DNA from: Ophiura sarsii
Taxonomy: Eukaryota; Echinodermata; Ophiuroidea; Amphilepidida; Ophiuridae
Length of the DNA: 64,000 bases
Direction: 5' to 3'
NCBI GenBank assembly: GCA_035610835.1
Contig: CM069441.1
Location: forward strand, 83,272,761-83,336,760
Shown here in pieces: positions 1-9,888 of this stretch. Position numbers and translations under genes: made by a program. The notes below the pieces were generated by a model that saw nothing but the letters and a program-made list of their open reading frames with translations, ran no database searches and was not told where the DNA came from. Within the stretch, counting starts at the first letter, position 1. Every line of letters begins with the position of its first letter.

Positions 1-92
1 ACATTCAACAAACGTTCAATTCAATTCATTCATGTACAATGTATAAGTGGCCTATGAGCATGATGAGTTCAAACACTGCCTTGGGAGATCTG

Positions 93-499
93 TTAAAGGG
101 ATACTACAGAGATGTTTAAGATATTTTTCCTTCTTCAAAACTTATACTTCAATATTAAAGAAAATCAATAATTGGCCATTATTGTTGTTTCTACTCACAA
201 AAAAGCAGCAAAACTTGATTAAAAAATGTTGAAATATCATCGCTAGTAATTGAAACTTTTTTAAAAACGCCCTCGTTGTAATATCGTATGTAATTTGAAT
301 CGAACAGAAAAATAGCGTAACGCTGTTTACCATAAAATGCTGTCAGAGCCGGGGATAGAATATTTTGAAACGGAAGTTTTATTGCAAAAAGACGGCTGAT
401 TTTTCTTAATCCATACAGCTGTAAGTTTGTGTATTTAATACAATTGTAAAAATGTAGAAATTCGCAGCCTTCAAAACATCGCTTAGTATACCCCTTTAA
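93..499. mobile_element. TTAAAGGG-ended MITE-like element, copy A
   Basis: It begins TTAAAGGGATACTA and ends with the inverse TAGTATACCCCTTTAA. The body shares stretches with the element at 1076-1482, including CCATTATTGTTGTTTCTACT and a GCAAAA-rich block followed by ATATCATCGCTA. No meaningful coding frame is seen. Confidence 0.6.
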
Positions 500-1075
500 C
501 TCTTCAAAATAAAAAAAAGACAGAGTATACTCCGTCATTATTTTGTTAGAATTTAAGAATGCCCCGGGTAAGGGCTCTTCAATGACCCTTTCCGACGAAA
601 TCAAGTTACAATTGTTGTTGTTGAGTTATACTGCCGCGCGTAAAGTGCAAGTGCACATGGTATATAGGCAAATGTATGTACATTATTTCAACAAACTTAC
701 GATTGTAATGTTTGTTGAGATAGGCCCTATGATGGGTTTTGAATCATTCTGATACTTATGATCTGATTATTGAATTTTCCAATTCCAATTAAGGTTTCCA
801 CTGGATGGGTGCCGACACTGCCGGGTATACGTAAAAATAACCTCACATTAATGGAATAGAGCCCATCCATGCATGTGTCGAACGAAGTGCACATGGTATA
901 GGCAAACGTATTTCAACAACTATAGTATTTCTTACGATTTGAAAGGAGACTAGAAGCCCATCGTACTACAAGGTTGATTTCTACTCCAAACTCCAAAGGC
1001 TTTTACAATTTGGCCTGGTTTGAATTTAACGATTTCAAAACTAAACGCGTGTTATACTTTAGTCTCAATTCCCCC
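500..1075. other. Intergenic sequence between the two TTAAAGGG elements
   Basis: I see no convincing gene. The phrase GTGCACATGGTATA followed by GGCAAA recurs near 652 and 889, suggesting an old short duplication. Confidence 0.4.
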
Positions 1076-1482
1076 TTAAAGGGACATTAAGTGGTGTTGA
1101 AAAGTTTAAATGTTTAAAAATTTACTTCAGAATTCAAGATGAACATTAAAAATCGCCATTATTGTTGTTTCTACTAACAAAAACCACAGCAAAACTAGAT
1201 TTAAACAATATCATCGCTATTTATTGAAAAACGCCCTCTATGCAAATATGGTTCGCGTTATGTATCACGCGTACTGCACGGGGATACTGTCGGACGTAAA
1301 ATGCTGGTCCCGCGGGATAAGCATTTTTTGAATCGACGTTTTCATGTACAAAAAGAGCTGATTTTTCTTAATCCTTATAGGTGTAAGTTCATACATGTAA
1401 TACAATCATAAAAATAAACTAATCTCAGTTTTTATCATAATTGAGGGCGCTGCCTCCAACACATCTCTTAGTGTCCCTTTAA
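1076..1482. mobile_element. TTAAAGGG-ended MITE-like element, copy B
   Basis: It begins TTAAAGGGACATTAAG and ends CTTAGTGTCCCTTTAA, an inverted pair. The interior aligns in the same orientation with the copy at 93-499 but has diverged. The two copies are about 580 bp apart. Confidence 0.65.
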
Positions 1483-1590
1483 TTCATTCTGTGTACTTTA
1501 ATGTTTGTTGAGAATTTTGATACATGATCTGATTATCGATTTTTCCAATTTCCATTGAGATAACAATTGAGGTTTGTATTGGACAATGCT

Positions 1591-1735
1591 CAGTGGCGTA
1601 CCCAGGTTTTGGAAACTTGGGGGCGGGGGCACGACCATAGACCATAGAACATGCACACACAAAATTCTGTCAGCAGCTGAAATCTTGATAAGTGTGGGGG
1701 GGGGGGGGGGGGGGTAGCGAAAAGTTGTCCACAAA
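1591..1735. mobile_element. CAGTGGCGTA-ended transposon fragment with poly-G run
   Basis: CAGTGGCGTACCCAGG at 1591 resembles the CAGTGGCG-type ends of many hAT-like elements. It is followed by G-rich sequence and an 18-base poly-G run near 1696-1714. No matching right end was found nearby. Confidence 0.4.
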
Positions 1736-1739
1736 ACCG

Positions 1740-2022
1740 AATAGAGACCATCCATGTGTCGGCCATGTTGGCGGGAACTTAAGTCTGTGTCAGAATTTAA
1801 AAAGACCAAATGCCACAGATATCTATAAAAAACCCACTGTAACCAACACATGTTTATGGATACACGTTTCAAAATCGTCCGCCACATATATATATAGGTC
1901 ACTCTTTGAACTTCAGTAACACTTGCATTGAATGTTGAAGGTCTTGCATTGAATAGATCTGAACAACGATTACTACGGAAACGAGAACCTTTTGTTTTAA
2001 CGGGCACGCATGAGTGAAATGG
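1740..2022. repeat. Diverged direct repeat, copy 1 (partner 4940-5208)
   Basis: From AATAGAGACCATCCA to CGCATGAGTGAAATGGA this segment aligns along its length with 4940-5208. Shared words include GTGTCGGCCAT, TGATCTGAACAACGA, GAACCTTTTGTT and GGGCACGCATGAGTGAA. It is probably an old element or segmental duplication. The long frames here do not look coding. Confidence 0.65.
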
Positions 2023-2370
2023 ATTCCCTGTATTGGAAAAGCCATTGGATGTCATTGGAGATTTCGATTTCGTAACGTAATCGGGGATTCCGGGGTATCA
2101 ATATGTGTGTGAGTTGCATGATTTGTGCAAACACGCAAAGAAGGCCTGTTTAACCCAAAATGTTGTCGCATTTTGTAGCTTGCTAGGTAGTTATTTGCGG
2201 CGGACTAGTAGCATGCTCAGTTTGTCCTTTGGACAGCCTCTATTTTCCATTTTCTTATTTATTTTCACATTGTTTATGATGATGCATTTATTTTGGGTCA
2301 TACTATAAACAACAACAATTTATTGCGGTAGCATATAGCACCTTTTCACACAACTCAATCTGTTCACAAC

Positions 2371-2470
2371 CAGACGATGATGGACACGACGATTTGCCGG
2401 CATTTTAAAATTCCCAATGGTTGATTAAACTATATCGTGTATTTTGATCAAATAACAATGGCTATATCAA
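2371..2470. mobile_element. CAGACGATG-ended MITE terminus (fragment)
   Basis: CAGACGATGATGGACACGAC, followed by GGCATTTTAAAATTCCCA, matches the left end of the complete element at 51551-51826 (CAGATGATGACGGACACGA, then TACATTTTGAATTTCC). A right end was not located. Confidence 0.45.
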
Positions 2471-2921
2471 ATGCTGAAACTAAATAAGTTAAGCTTTTGC
2501 AAATATTAAAACCTCAATATGACAGTTGCACAAACATTTCAATAACATTCCAAAGACAATAATACATCACCTTAAATCTCAGGTTTCAGGTTTGACTGGG
2601 TGATAACCTCTTTCACCACTCATCACATGTTCCTCTTCATTCAAATGTATCCCTTCTGAGCGCTGTTTGTATTTTTTAAGACTCTTCTTGTTCACAACAT
2701 ACGCCATGTGTGAATGTATAGCCACCTATACATACTTCCTTTGGTTGATGCATAAAGCTAGCAGCTATTTAAGCTTGGAAATGTAGTGATTATAAATAGA
2801 TACACAAGAACTTCTGAACTTCTAAGATATGCTACTACCACTAAAGTCTACTTTAAAGGAACATGCATGCATGACTATTATTAATACGACGGTATCTACT
2901 ATCTTCTCGTTTCCGCCTAAA
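2471..2921. other. Intergenic stretch, nothing recognised
   Basis: AT-rich sequence with no gene-like frame, no tRNA and no clear repeat on inspection. A poly-G tract (2931-2960) preceded by CAGTAGCGTA follows and may be another transposon end. Confidence 0.35.
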
Positions 2922-3221
2922 CAGTAGCGTAGGGGGGGGGGGGGGGGGGAGGGGGGGAGCAGAGTGCCCCCCACCCTGAAAAACAAATTGACCGGGAAAT
3001 CGGGAGGGCAGCGGCAGCGGAAAATCGGGAAGGCAAAGAACGGGAGAAGAGGAGACAAAAGGGAAGGAAAGGGAAAAGAGAAAGGAAACGGACAGAAAGG
3101 AAAAAGGAAGACAGACAAATTAGTTGGAAATTACAGTTTTCACGCCTGTATGGGGACGCAACGCCTCTACCCCATCCCCCGGCATTATCTGGGGTTTACG
3201 CTACTATGATACAAAAACTCA

Positions 3222-4431
3222 GCATAGTGTGTATTTCCGCCTTAACCCCAGATAAGGGACGTAAACCCCAGATAAGGCGGGCCTTATCTGGGGTTAACGC
3301 GCCTTAACCCCAGATAAGGAGCGTTAATTACCAGATCTACAACATTGCTCGTATCCGCAGATACCTTGACACAGACACCTGTCATCACATTGTACGATCT
3401 CTCGTCACATCTCGCATGGACTATGGCAATTCTTTGCTAGCCGGTCTCACTGAAAATAATCTAAACAAACTCCAGCGTGTCCAAAATAAAGCCGCTCGCA
3501 TAATTTTCCAACTCAAACGTCGTGATCATATATCGCCTTACCTTCACAGCCTACACTGGCTTCCGGTCAGACAGAGAATCAACTTCAAACTTCTTGTTAT
3601 CATGTACCAATGTGTTCATCATGAAGCTCCATCTTATTTGTGCAATGATATCTCTTTTCACTCATCTACTGTCACCGGTACTCGTATTCTTAGATCTGCT
3701 ATGGACGCTACCAAACTCCACATTCCCAGAACATCCAAAACAGTTGGTGATCATGCCTTTTCTGTCGTCGGTCCACGCACCTGGAACACACTGCCCATAT
3801 CCATCCGTGAGGCACCAACCATTCACAGTTTCAAAAAATCATTGAAATCCCACCTATATCCTTATCAGTAATTTAGCTTGTATTTTTGTTTTTGTTTCTC
3901 TTGCCTGTTTGTGGCTTCTCATTTTTGTAATGGCGCCTAGATATTCATGATTAGGCGCCCTATAAATCCTCCTATGTATGTATGTATGTATGTTAACTAG
4001 GGATAAGGCCCCTTATCTGTGGTTTACGTCCCTTAACCCAAGAAAAGGAGCGTTAACCCCAGATAACGCGCCTTAATTCCAGATAAGGAGCGTAAACTAG
4101 GGATAATGCACCTTATCTGGAGTTTACGACCCTTAACCCCAGATAAGGAGCGTTAACTCCAGATAACGCGTCTTTACCCCAGATAAGGAGCGTTAACTAG
4201 GGATAGGGCGCCTTATCTGGGGGTTTATGTCCCTTAACCCCAGATAAGGAGTGTTAACCCAGATAACGCGCCTTAACCCCAGATAAGGATCGTTAACTAG
4301 GGATAAGGCGCCTTATCTGGAGTTTACGTCCCTTAACCCCAGATCAGGATCGTTAACCCCAGATAAGGCCCGCCTTACCGGGGGTTTAGGTCTCTAGTCT
4401 GGGGTTTAGGCGGAAATGACACACTTATGCT
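3222..4431. repeat. Palindromic minisatellite inside a TIR element (TTAACCCCAGATAAGG units)
   Basis: Tandem, alternately oriented copies of CCTTAACCCCAGATAAGG and its complement CCTTATCTGGGGTTAA fill 3240-3328 and 3996-4410, with spacers such as AGCGTTAACTAGGG. The outer ends are inverted: the left end near 3222 reads AGTGTGTATTTCCGCC and the right end near 4428 reads the complement of AGTGTGTCATTTCCGCC. The block therefore looks like a MITE-like element whose interior expanded into a hairpin-forming minisatellite, later split by the LINE at 3329-3993. No coding capacity is seen apart from the LINE. Confidence 0.75.
3329..3993 (+). mobile_element. 5'-truncated non-LTR retrotransposon (LINE), reverse transcriptase C-terminus
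   Basis: An open frame from about 3337 to 3871 encodes the end of a LINE reverse transcriptase. It begins RIRRYLDTDTCHHIVRSL and continues through NKLQRVQNKAARII, LHWLPVRQRI and the late block GPRTWNTLP, ending SHLYPYQ. These blocks are typical of the thumb and C-terminal region of CR1/L2/Jockey-type elements. The catalytic palm and the endonuclease are missing, so this is a dead-on-arrival copy. It ends in an ATGT microsatellite tail (about 3974-3993), as in CR1/L2-like elements. It interrupts the palindromic minisatellite described separately; GTTAA occurs on both sides and may be the target duplication. Clade assignment beyond a CR1/L2-like group is not certain. Confidence 0.85.
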
Positions 4432-4589
4432 TCCATACCCGATTGCCATTTATATGTTAACACATCGTAATAATGTTGAGAATTTGGACAATGTTAATAG
4501 CATAAAATAATATTAAGCCTTGTGAAAGCTAAGGTATTGTATACAAGCTATTTTATTCTGTTCGTTTCACAGGTGTAAATGGCAACTCC

Positions 4590-4773
4590 CTTAAATCAAA
4601 ATATTAAAAAGTCAATCTTAAAGATTGTGCTGAATCAAAGATCTTAAAAGATTGAAAATGTTCAATCTCCCAATATATTGAAATTTCACTCTATCAGATT
4701 GAATATTCTTAATCTTTTAGATCTTTCCCTCAGCACAATCTTTAAGATTGACTTTTTAATATTTTGATTTAAG
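4590..4773. mobile_element. Foldback MITE, about 184 bp
   Basis: The outer approximately 45 bases on each side are near-perfect inverse copies. The left arm begins TTAAATCAAAATATTAAAAA and the right arm ends with its complement. The inner part (AGATTGAA/TTCAATCT words) continues the palindrome loosely. No coding capacity. Confidence 0.8.
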
Positions 4774-4939
4774 AGAGAACGTTAAAGCATCACCCGCTAA
4801 TTGTTGCGTTAATTTGGCATGATAAAACATCAACTTCATTTACCAGCGATTAGCGGAATTGCAAAATAACAGTTCCAAATTCACAATTTGATGTTTTAGC
4901 CAAATTATTTAGCAAAAATTGAGCATAGGACTACTTTCC

Positions 4940-5208
4940 AAATAGAGGTCATCCACGTGTCGGCCATATTTGCGAGAACTAAAGTCTGTTTCAAAATTTA
5001 AAAAAACCAACACCTCGGATATCTAAATCTGAGACCAGCACACATGTTGAATGGATACTCGTTTAAATAACCCGCCAAATGTTATAGGTCATTCAGTCAT
5101 TCTTATAGTAAACGCTTGTAATTCAAGGTCGTGTATTGAATTGATCTGAACAACGAATACTAACGGGAACAAGAACCTTTTGTTACGGGCACGCATGAGT
5201 GAAGTGGA
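4940..5208. repeat. Diverged direct repeat, copy 2 (partner 1740-2022)
   Basis: Same order and orientation of shared words as in 1740-2022, with small indels. The intervening 2.9 kb holds the LINE, the palindromic minisatellite and a foldback element. Confidence 0.65.
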
Positions 5209-5396
5209 ATATCCTTAATCATGTTGATTGGGCTTTAGACCAGGGATTATAATATACGCATTATCTTGGACAAAAGAGGAGGATGAAACACAACACGATC
5301 GACCTCGTTAACTAAATCCCTTTTATATTCAAATTTACAATAGATCCGACATTCCTGTGTACCCTGTGTGTGCAATCGGTTTGCCGCTTGGTATAA

Positions 5397-6207
5397 CCAG
5401 GGAGGTGTTAAATAGAAAGGAGTGTGCACGACATTTTAAATCCAATCCAATTACGCTTTTGTACCAGTCAGTTACCATGAAAGGCCCTATACCACTCCAA
5501 GCATCCTATTCATTAGAAGCCTGCGTTACGAGTTTCTGTCACAGTCGACCGCGCATCACTCTACTTGATCGTACTAGGGACCTGTTTTGAAAACGACCGG
5601 TTGTGACCTTTAGCGGAGAAACATTTTCGAGAACATTTCTTCGTGTCGTAATTCCGGCCGCGCCAGTAAATACATTTCGCCAGTATCTAATTCCTTGCGA
5701 AGTTATGAGTTATGACAGCAAAAACGCGATCAAAATTGGACGATTATAGCGAAAGTTACGACATTTTCGGCAATTCCCCACAATTTTTAAGTATAAAACA
5801 CTTATTTTTCATACTGTTATCATATTTTTACGCGGATAAGTGCGGACATTATAACATAAAGCAAATTAAAGTAGACTATTTTCCGCATCTATTGCATGTA
5901 ATTTTGTTAAGGCCCAAGTTGGCCCAAATGTAAAAAATGTGTGACAATTTCGGAAAAAAGGACCGGAAGTACTTCTGTCTGTGGATAACATTAATGTGTG
6001 CGGCATTAGGTTTTGATGTTGGTGTCGCTGAAGCAATGTCTTGTGGGTCAGTAAAATGTCCATTTGGTTCGAGTCTCGGCGATCGATCATCATCTAACGG
6101 ATTAACTTAATGCTAATCCCGGGCATTGATAACTAATGGGCATAACGCACGTGCGCACAATAGATTGCCTCTTCGTGCACTCTCCTTTCTATTTAACACC
6201 TCCCTGG
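5397..6207. mobile_element. 811-bp TIR transposon, non-autonomous
   Basis: The terminal inverted repeats are about 34 bp with one mismatch. The left begins CCAGGGAGGTGTTAAATAGA and the right is its complement ending at 6207. TATAA flanks both ends (5392-5396 and 6208-6212), a probable 5-bp target duplication; TA alone cannot be excluded. No transposase frame is present. Superfamily unassigned. Confidence 0.8.
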
Positions 6208-6408
6208 TATAACCGACTGGAGGTCCTGCATCCAATTTGCTTATACTACATTTCTATCTGAGAGAAATTCACTAAATCTTCCTAGACGCACTGAAGCACT
6301 GTTGATTGGAAGCGCAATTTGTTAAATATCAAATGAATATGTGGAGAAACTTGTAGCTTCAATGAGTAATACGGTCTTGATATTAACCTATTTTGACAAA
6401 TTAAATCA

Positions 6409-6831
6409 TTAAAGGAGATGTCCCGCAAGCATAAAAGTGCATTATACATTTTAGTTAGAAATATAACTATCGAGCCCAACTTTTGTAATTATATAGAAGA
6501 AAACACCACACTTATAACAAAAACAAATAAAAACCGGAATCTCTCAACATGCCCTTTTTAAAATTCGCGGCGATCGAAAGTCCCAGTGTCGATGATGTCA
6601 TAGTTGTACAATGCACATGCGCAAATTTGAGCACCGATTCCCATGACGTCATCGACACCGGGACTTTTAATCGCCGCGAATTTTAAAAAGTGCATGTTGA
6701 GTGATGGCAGTTTTTATTCATTTTTGTGTCTAGTACGGTGTTTTGTTCTATATAATTACTTAACTTTGGCTCGATAATTATTTTTCTAACAAATAAAGCT
6801 CAATTTTGTGCTTGCGGGACCCTTCCTTTAA
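6409..6831. mobile_element. Foldback element, about 423 bp
   Basis: Most of the length is an inverted repeat. The left end is TTAAAGGAGATGTCCCGCAA and the right is the complement of TTAAAGGAAGGGTCCCGCAA. The inner arms contain TTAAAATTCGCGGCGAT and its inverse around a short centre near 6600-6640. If transcribed it would form a hairpin with arms of about 200 nt. Confidence 0.8.
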
Positions 6832-7124
6832 TGGAATTGCATTAATTATCAAAACTTAATGTTCCGGTTATATGCGGTTAATCAAAGTATTCACAATTAA
6901 ATTGTAGCTAAGTAAAAAGAAGTCACAACCCCGTGTTCTATTTGAGTGCCCCTGACTGCCCCTTTTCCTATAGAGTGCATCAAAGACAATCAAATTTCAT
7001 AAGCAAATCATACTCTGCCACAACTTTCAATCGGTCCATATACTCAACTTTAGCACGATATGTCTTTTCATTGGATCATAATGAGCGAGTACAAACTCAT
7101 CATGATACTATAATATTCCTATAG

Positions 7125-8176
7125 GGTCATGTGTTTTAAGCTCGCCTCCTTTCGCGTTACACACGGATTTTGGCTTTCACGACATGATTTTAACTTTACA
7201 CATTTATATTTGCTTGTATACCCCCCTGAGGTAGTAAAAGTATATATTTTCTGAAGGAAAATTTCATGAGGAAACCAAATATGCCATTAAAATTATAGTA
7301 CGACTAAGAACTAAAATGGTATGATCGGAAATGTTCGGAAAAATATCAGAGTTTTTAATTTTTAATTCGAGATCCATATATTTTTTATACCTACCCCTAT
7401 CATTATTTACTTTACATATTTGAATTCCTCATGAAATTACCCATTAGATGATATATAATTGTTAAAGTTACTACGTCGGTATGGTAATTATACCGGCTAG
7501 TGAATATCTCCAATTTTTATTTTATATATTTTTAGAATTTTCAAAAATATTTGTTTAAGGATGAACCCTTCCCTGATATAAACTGCATTTCTGAATTCCT
7601 CTAGTTACAAGCTTTCCAAAAATGTATACTTTTGTTATCATAGGTTGAAAACTTTTTCTGTTATTGTCATTTTTATAAATCCGGTAAATTGAGGCTGATT
7701 ATTCATGTTTACTGTGTAGCGAATAGGAAGAAAGCTGATGTTCATTGTCTTATCCATAATTAATTAGTTGTTACAAATAGTTGACAAGTCTGTTGAACCA
7801 CATACTTAAAGACTACTAATTATCCTTTAAAATGGGACCAGAATGGTGTTTGTAACATTAGGAGATGACTAGTTATTGTAAAAAGAACAAAACATGGGAT
7901 TATCCCCATTGAGTTTGTACAGGCGGCACCCCTTCCAGAAACACCCCTTCCAGCACCACCCCTGGTCCCCAAACATCAAACAGCTGTATCTCCCATTCTG
8001 TATTAGCTATACCAATGCCATTTTGCATGCAGATAGCTTGTTATTAGGGCTTTAAAATGATACCAAATTTGTTGAGATAGCTTTTGTGGTTTTAAAAATA
8101 TTTGAGGAAAATTACAGCATGAAACTAAAAAATGTAACGGCACCACCCTATTGGGAGGCGAGTTCAACGCGTGACC
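7125..8176 (+). mobile_element. 1052-bp TIR transposon family member, copy at 7 kb
   Basis: The left end is GGTCATGTGTTTTAAGCTCG, then CCTCC; the right end is the inverse of GGTCACGCGTTGAACTCGCC. ATAG flanks both sides (7121-7124 and 8177-8180), giving a 4-bp target duplication. The whole body is present in inverted orientation at 42640-43634. No long coding frame, so it is non-autonomous. The superfamily was not determined. Confidence 0.85.
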
Positions 8177-8180
8177 ATAG

Positions 8181-8642
8181 ATGAGGTGACCGTTGTTTAC
8201 ATCAGTAGTGTTTACATATTGATTAGCGCCTGGTCTAAAGACATGCTAGGGGTACTAGTCCATGACTACTGCATACATCATAGGCCTACTATGAAAGCAA
8301 AACACACATCACTGAGCGCCAATTTTAAAAGCACATGCCATTATGGTGCGCACGCAAACCGCCAGGCAACCAGATTTAGTACCTGGTCTCTCATTGTGCT
8401 TAGGGATGCATACCATGACTTCTGCACTATTACACCGTAAGCATGGTAAGTAATGATCACTATCAAGTGTGAATTAAAGCACCGTTCCCTGTAGGTGCGC
8501 ACGCAAACCGCCGGGCACTACGTCACCGGTCACACCATCTATACCATATATCACAATTCCACAACGCTATAAATCGCCCTATTCAAAGGTCCCGCGAACA
8601 TACACACTTGGACGCATTATGTTGTTGGCTTTGTGATCTAGG
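8181..8642. other. Intergenic stretch with a short internal repeat
   Basis: GGTGCGCACGCAAACCGCC occurs at about 8345 and 8493, each followed by GGCA. No gene is recognised. Confidence 0.4.
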
Positions 8643-9454
8643 CAGTGGCGTAGCTCGGGGGGGGGGGGGGGCAGATTTTTTTTGTGCCCCCGCCCAACTC
8701 TCCGGATGTAGTGCTTATATGCCTTATAACCATTTAAAAGTGACAATGTTTCTCCTGGTTTTTATAAATAAAGGAACATTTGTTCATTCCGCAACTGTTT
8801 TCGATTACAAATATTAAAGGGACTCGGAGAAATTTCTCGGAAAAATAAAACCTAAAATGTATGAACGTCAGATAAATAAAAACCCTCCCGTGTAATGAAA
8901 ATAGGAGACATCTTCTGAGCTTTTCTATAGATGCGACTTGCATTTTTCACTTTTCGGTACCTTGAGTAAGGAACAACAATGCCCGCGTCCCCATCCAGCT
9001 ACCCTCGCATTACAAATAGGACTGACGATTTGCGGATTCAGCTGGAAACGGCTACCAAACGCCCGCGCTTATAATTTACCATGTGATTACAGAATTGAGT
9101 GAATGGTTGCTTTCAAATTCTACGTAAAAGGTCTATAATTGCGTTTATTGTTTTTAATCTACTCAACCCGCCAAATTAAGAATTATATTTACAACTCTCA
9201 ACAATTTGCCTGTGTAGGCCTATAACATGGTCCAAATGTGAAAGTTACGTTTTGTACACTCTTATATCTTGACTGCAGATTGCATTTAATACAGGTAAAC
9301 TGTTTCATGAAGTAAAAAGCGATTTATGTTTTTAAGCTATAAGCTCCCATTCGGTAGCATAGAATTTCACGAGCTGACGGCAAAAAAATTGGGGACCTTT
9401 TACGATTTTTTGGGTTTCAGCCCCCCGTAAATTTTAATCCTGGATCCGCCACTG
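8643..9454. mobile_element. Possible hAT-like element or two solo ends (CAGTGGCGTAG ... CCGCCACTG)
   Basis: CAGTGGCGTAGCTCGGGG at 8643 and CCTGGATCCGCCACTG ending at 9454 form plausible inverted ends, each next to G- or C-rich sequence. No matching 8-bp target duplication is visible, so these may be unrelated fragments. The interior has no transposase. Confidence 0.4.
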
Positions 9455-9888
9455 CATATAAGGGGAGGGGGCATAACCGACTATAGTTTATACGCCCCTG
9501 CTCCCATGTGCATACTTGAATCCGCAATACCTGTATTCCCTTTAATCAAACGCTACTACTTTTACAACATCATTATAATATTAAAGAGGTTTGACCGGGG
9601 TTGGACCGATGGACTACACGATACGCGGGTTTCGGTTCAACCCCGCTAACCAATCAGGACGCGGCTTCAACATGTACTTTGGAGTCTTCGTGAATGTACA
9701 CTGCACGGTCCGCGTAGAAATACTACCTTGTTGTGTAGCAGATACAGATGCACGCCATTCACAAACCGCTGTAAATCTACACCATTTGACATTGTGAACT
9801 GCTTTTGTAAACCTCTTGTCTATCACAGAGACAGAGAGCTATCTGCTACTATAGGGGAAACAATATAATTTTGTTGAAGATTATCAAC
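9455..9888 (+). promoter_or_regulatory. Upstream flank of UNC93A-like copy 1
   Basis: The stretch before the ATG should contain the promoter and 5' UTR of copy 1. No clear TATA box or initiator can be assigned. It contains a local motif pair (GGTTTGACCGGGGTTGGACC and GTTCAACCCCGCTAACC) of unknown meaning. It is unrelated to the flanks of copies 2-4. Confidence 0.35.

Noticed and set aside
1498..2055. 185-codon minus-strand open frame
   Set aside because: It crosses a poly-G transposon fragment and a diverged repeat, and the repeat partner at 4940-5208 does not keep it open.
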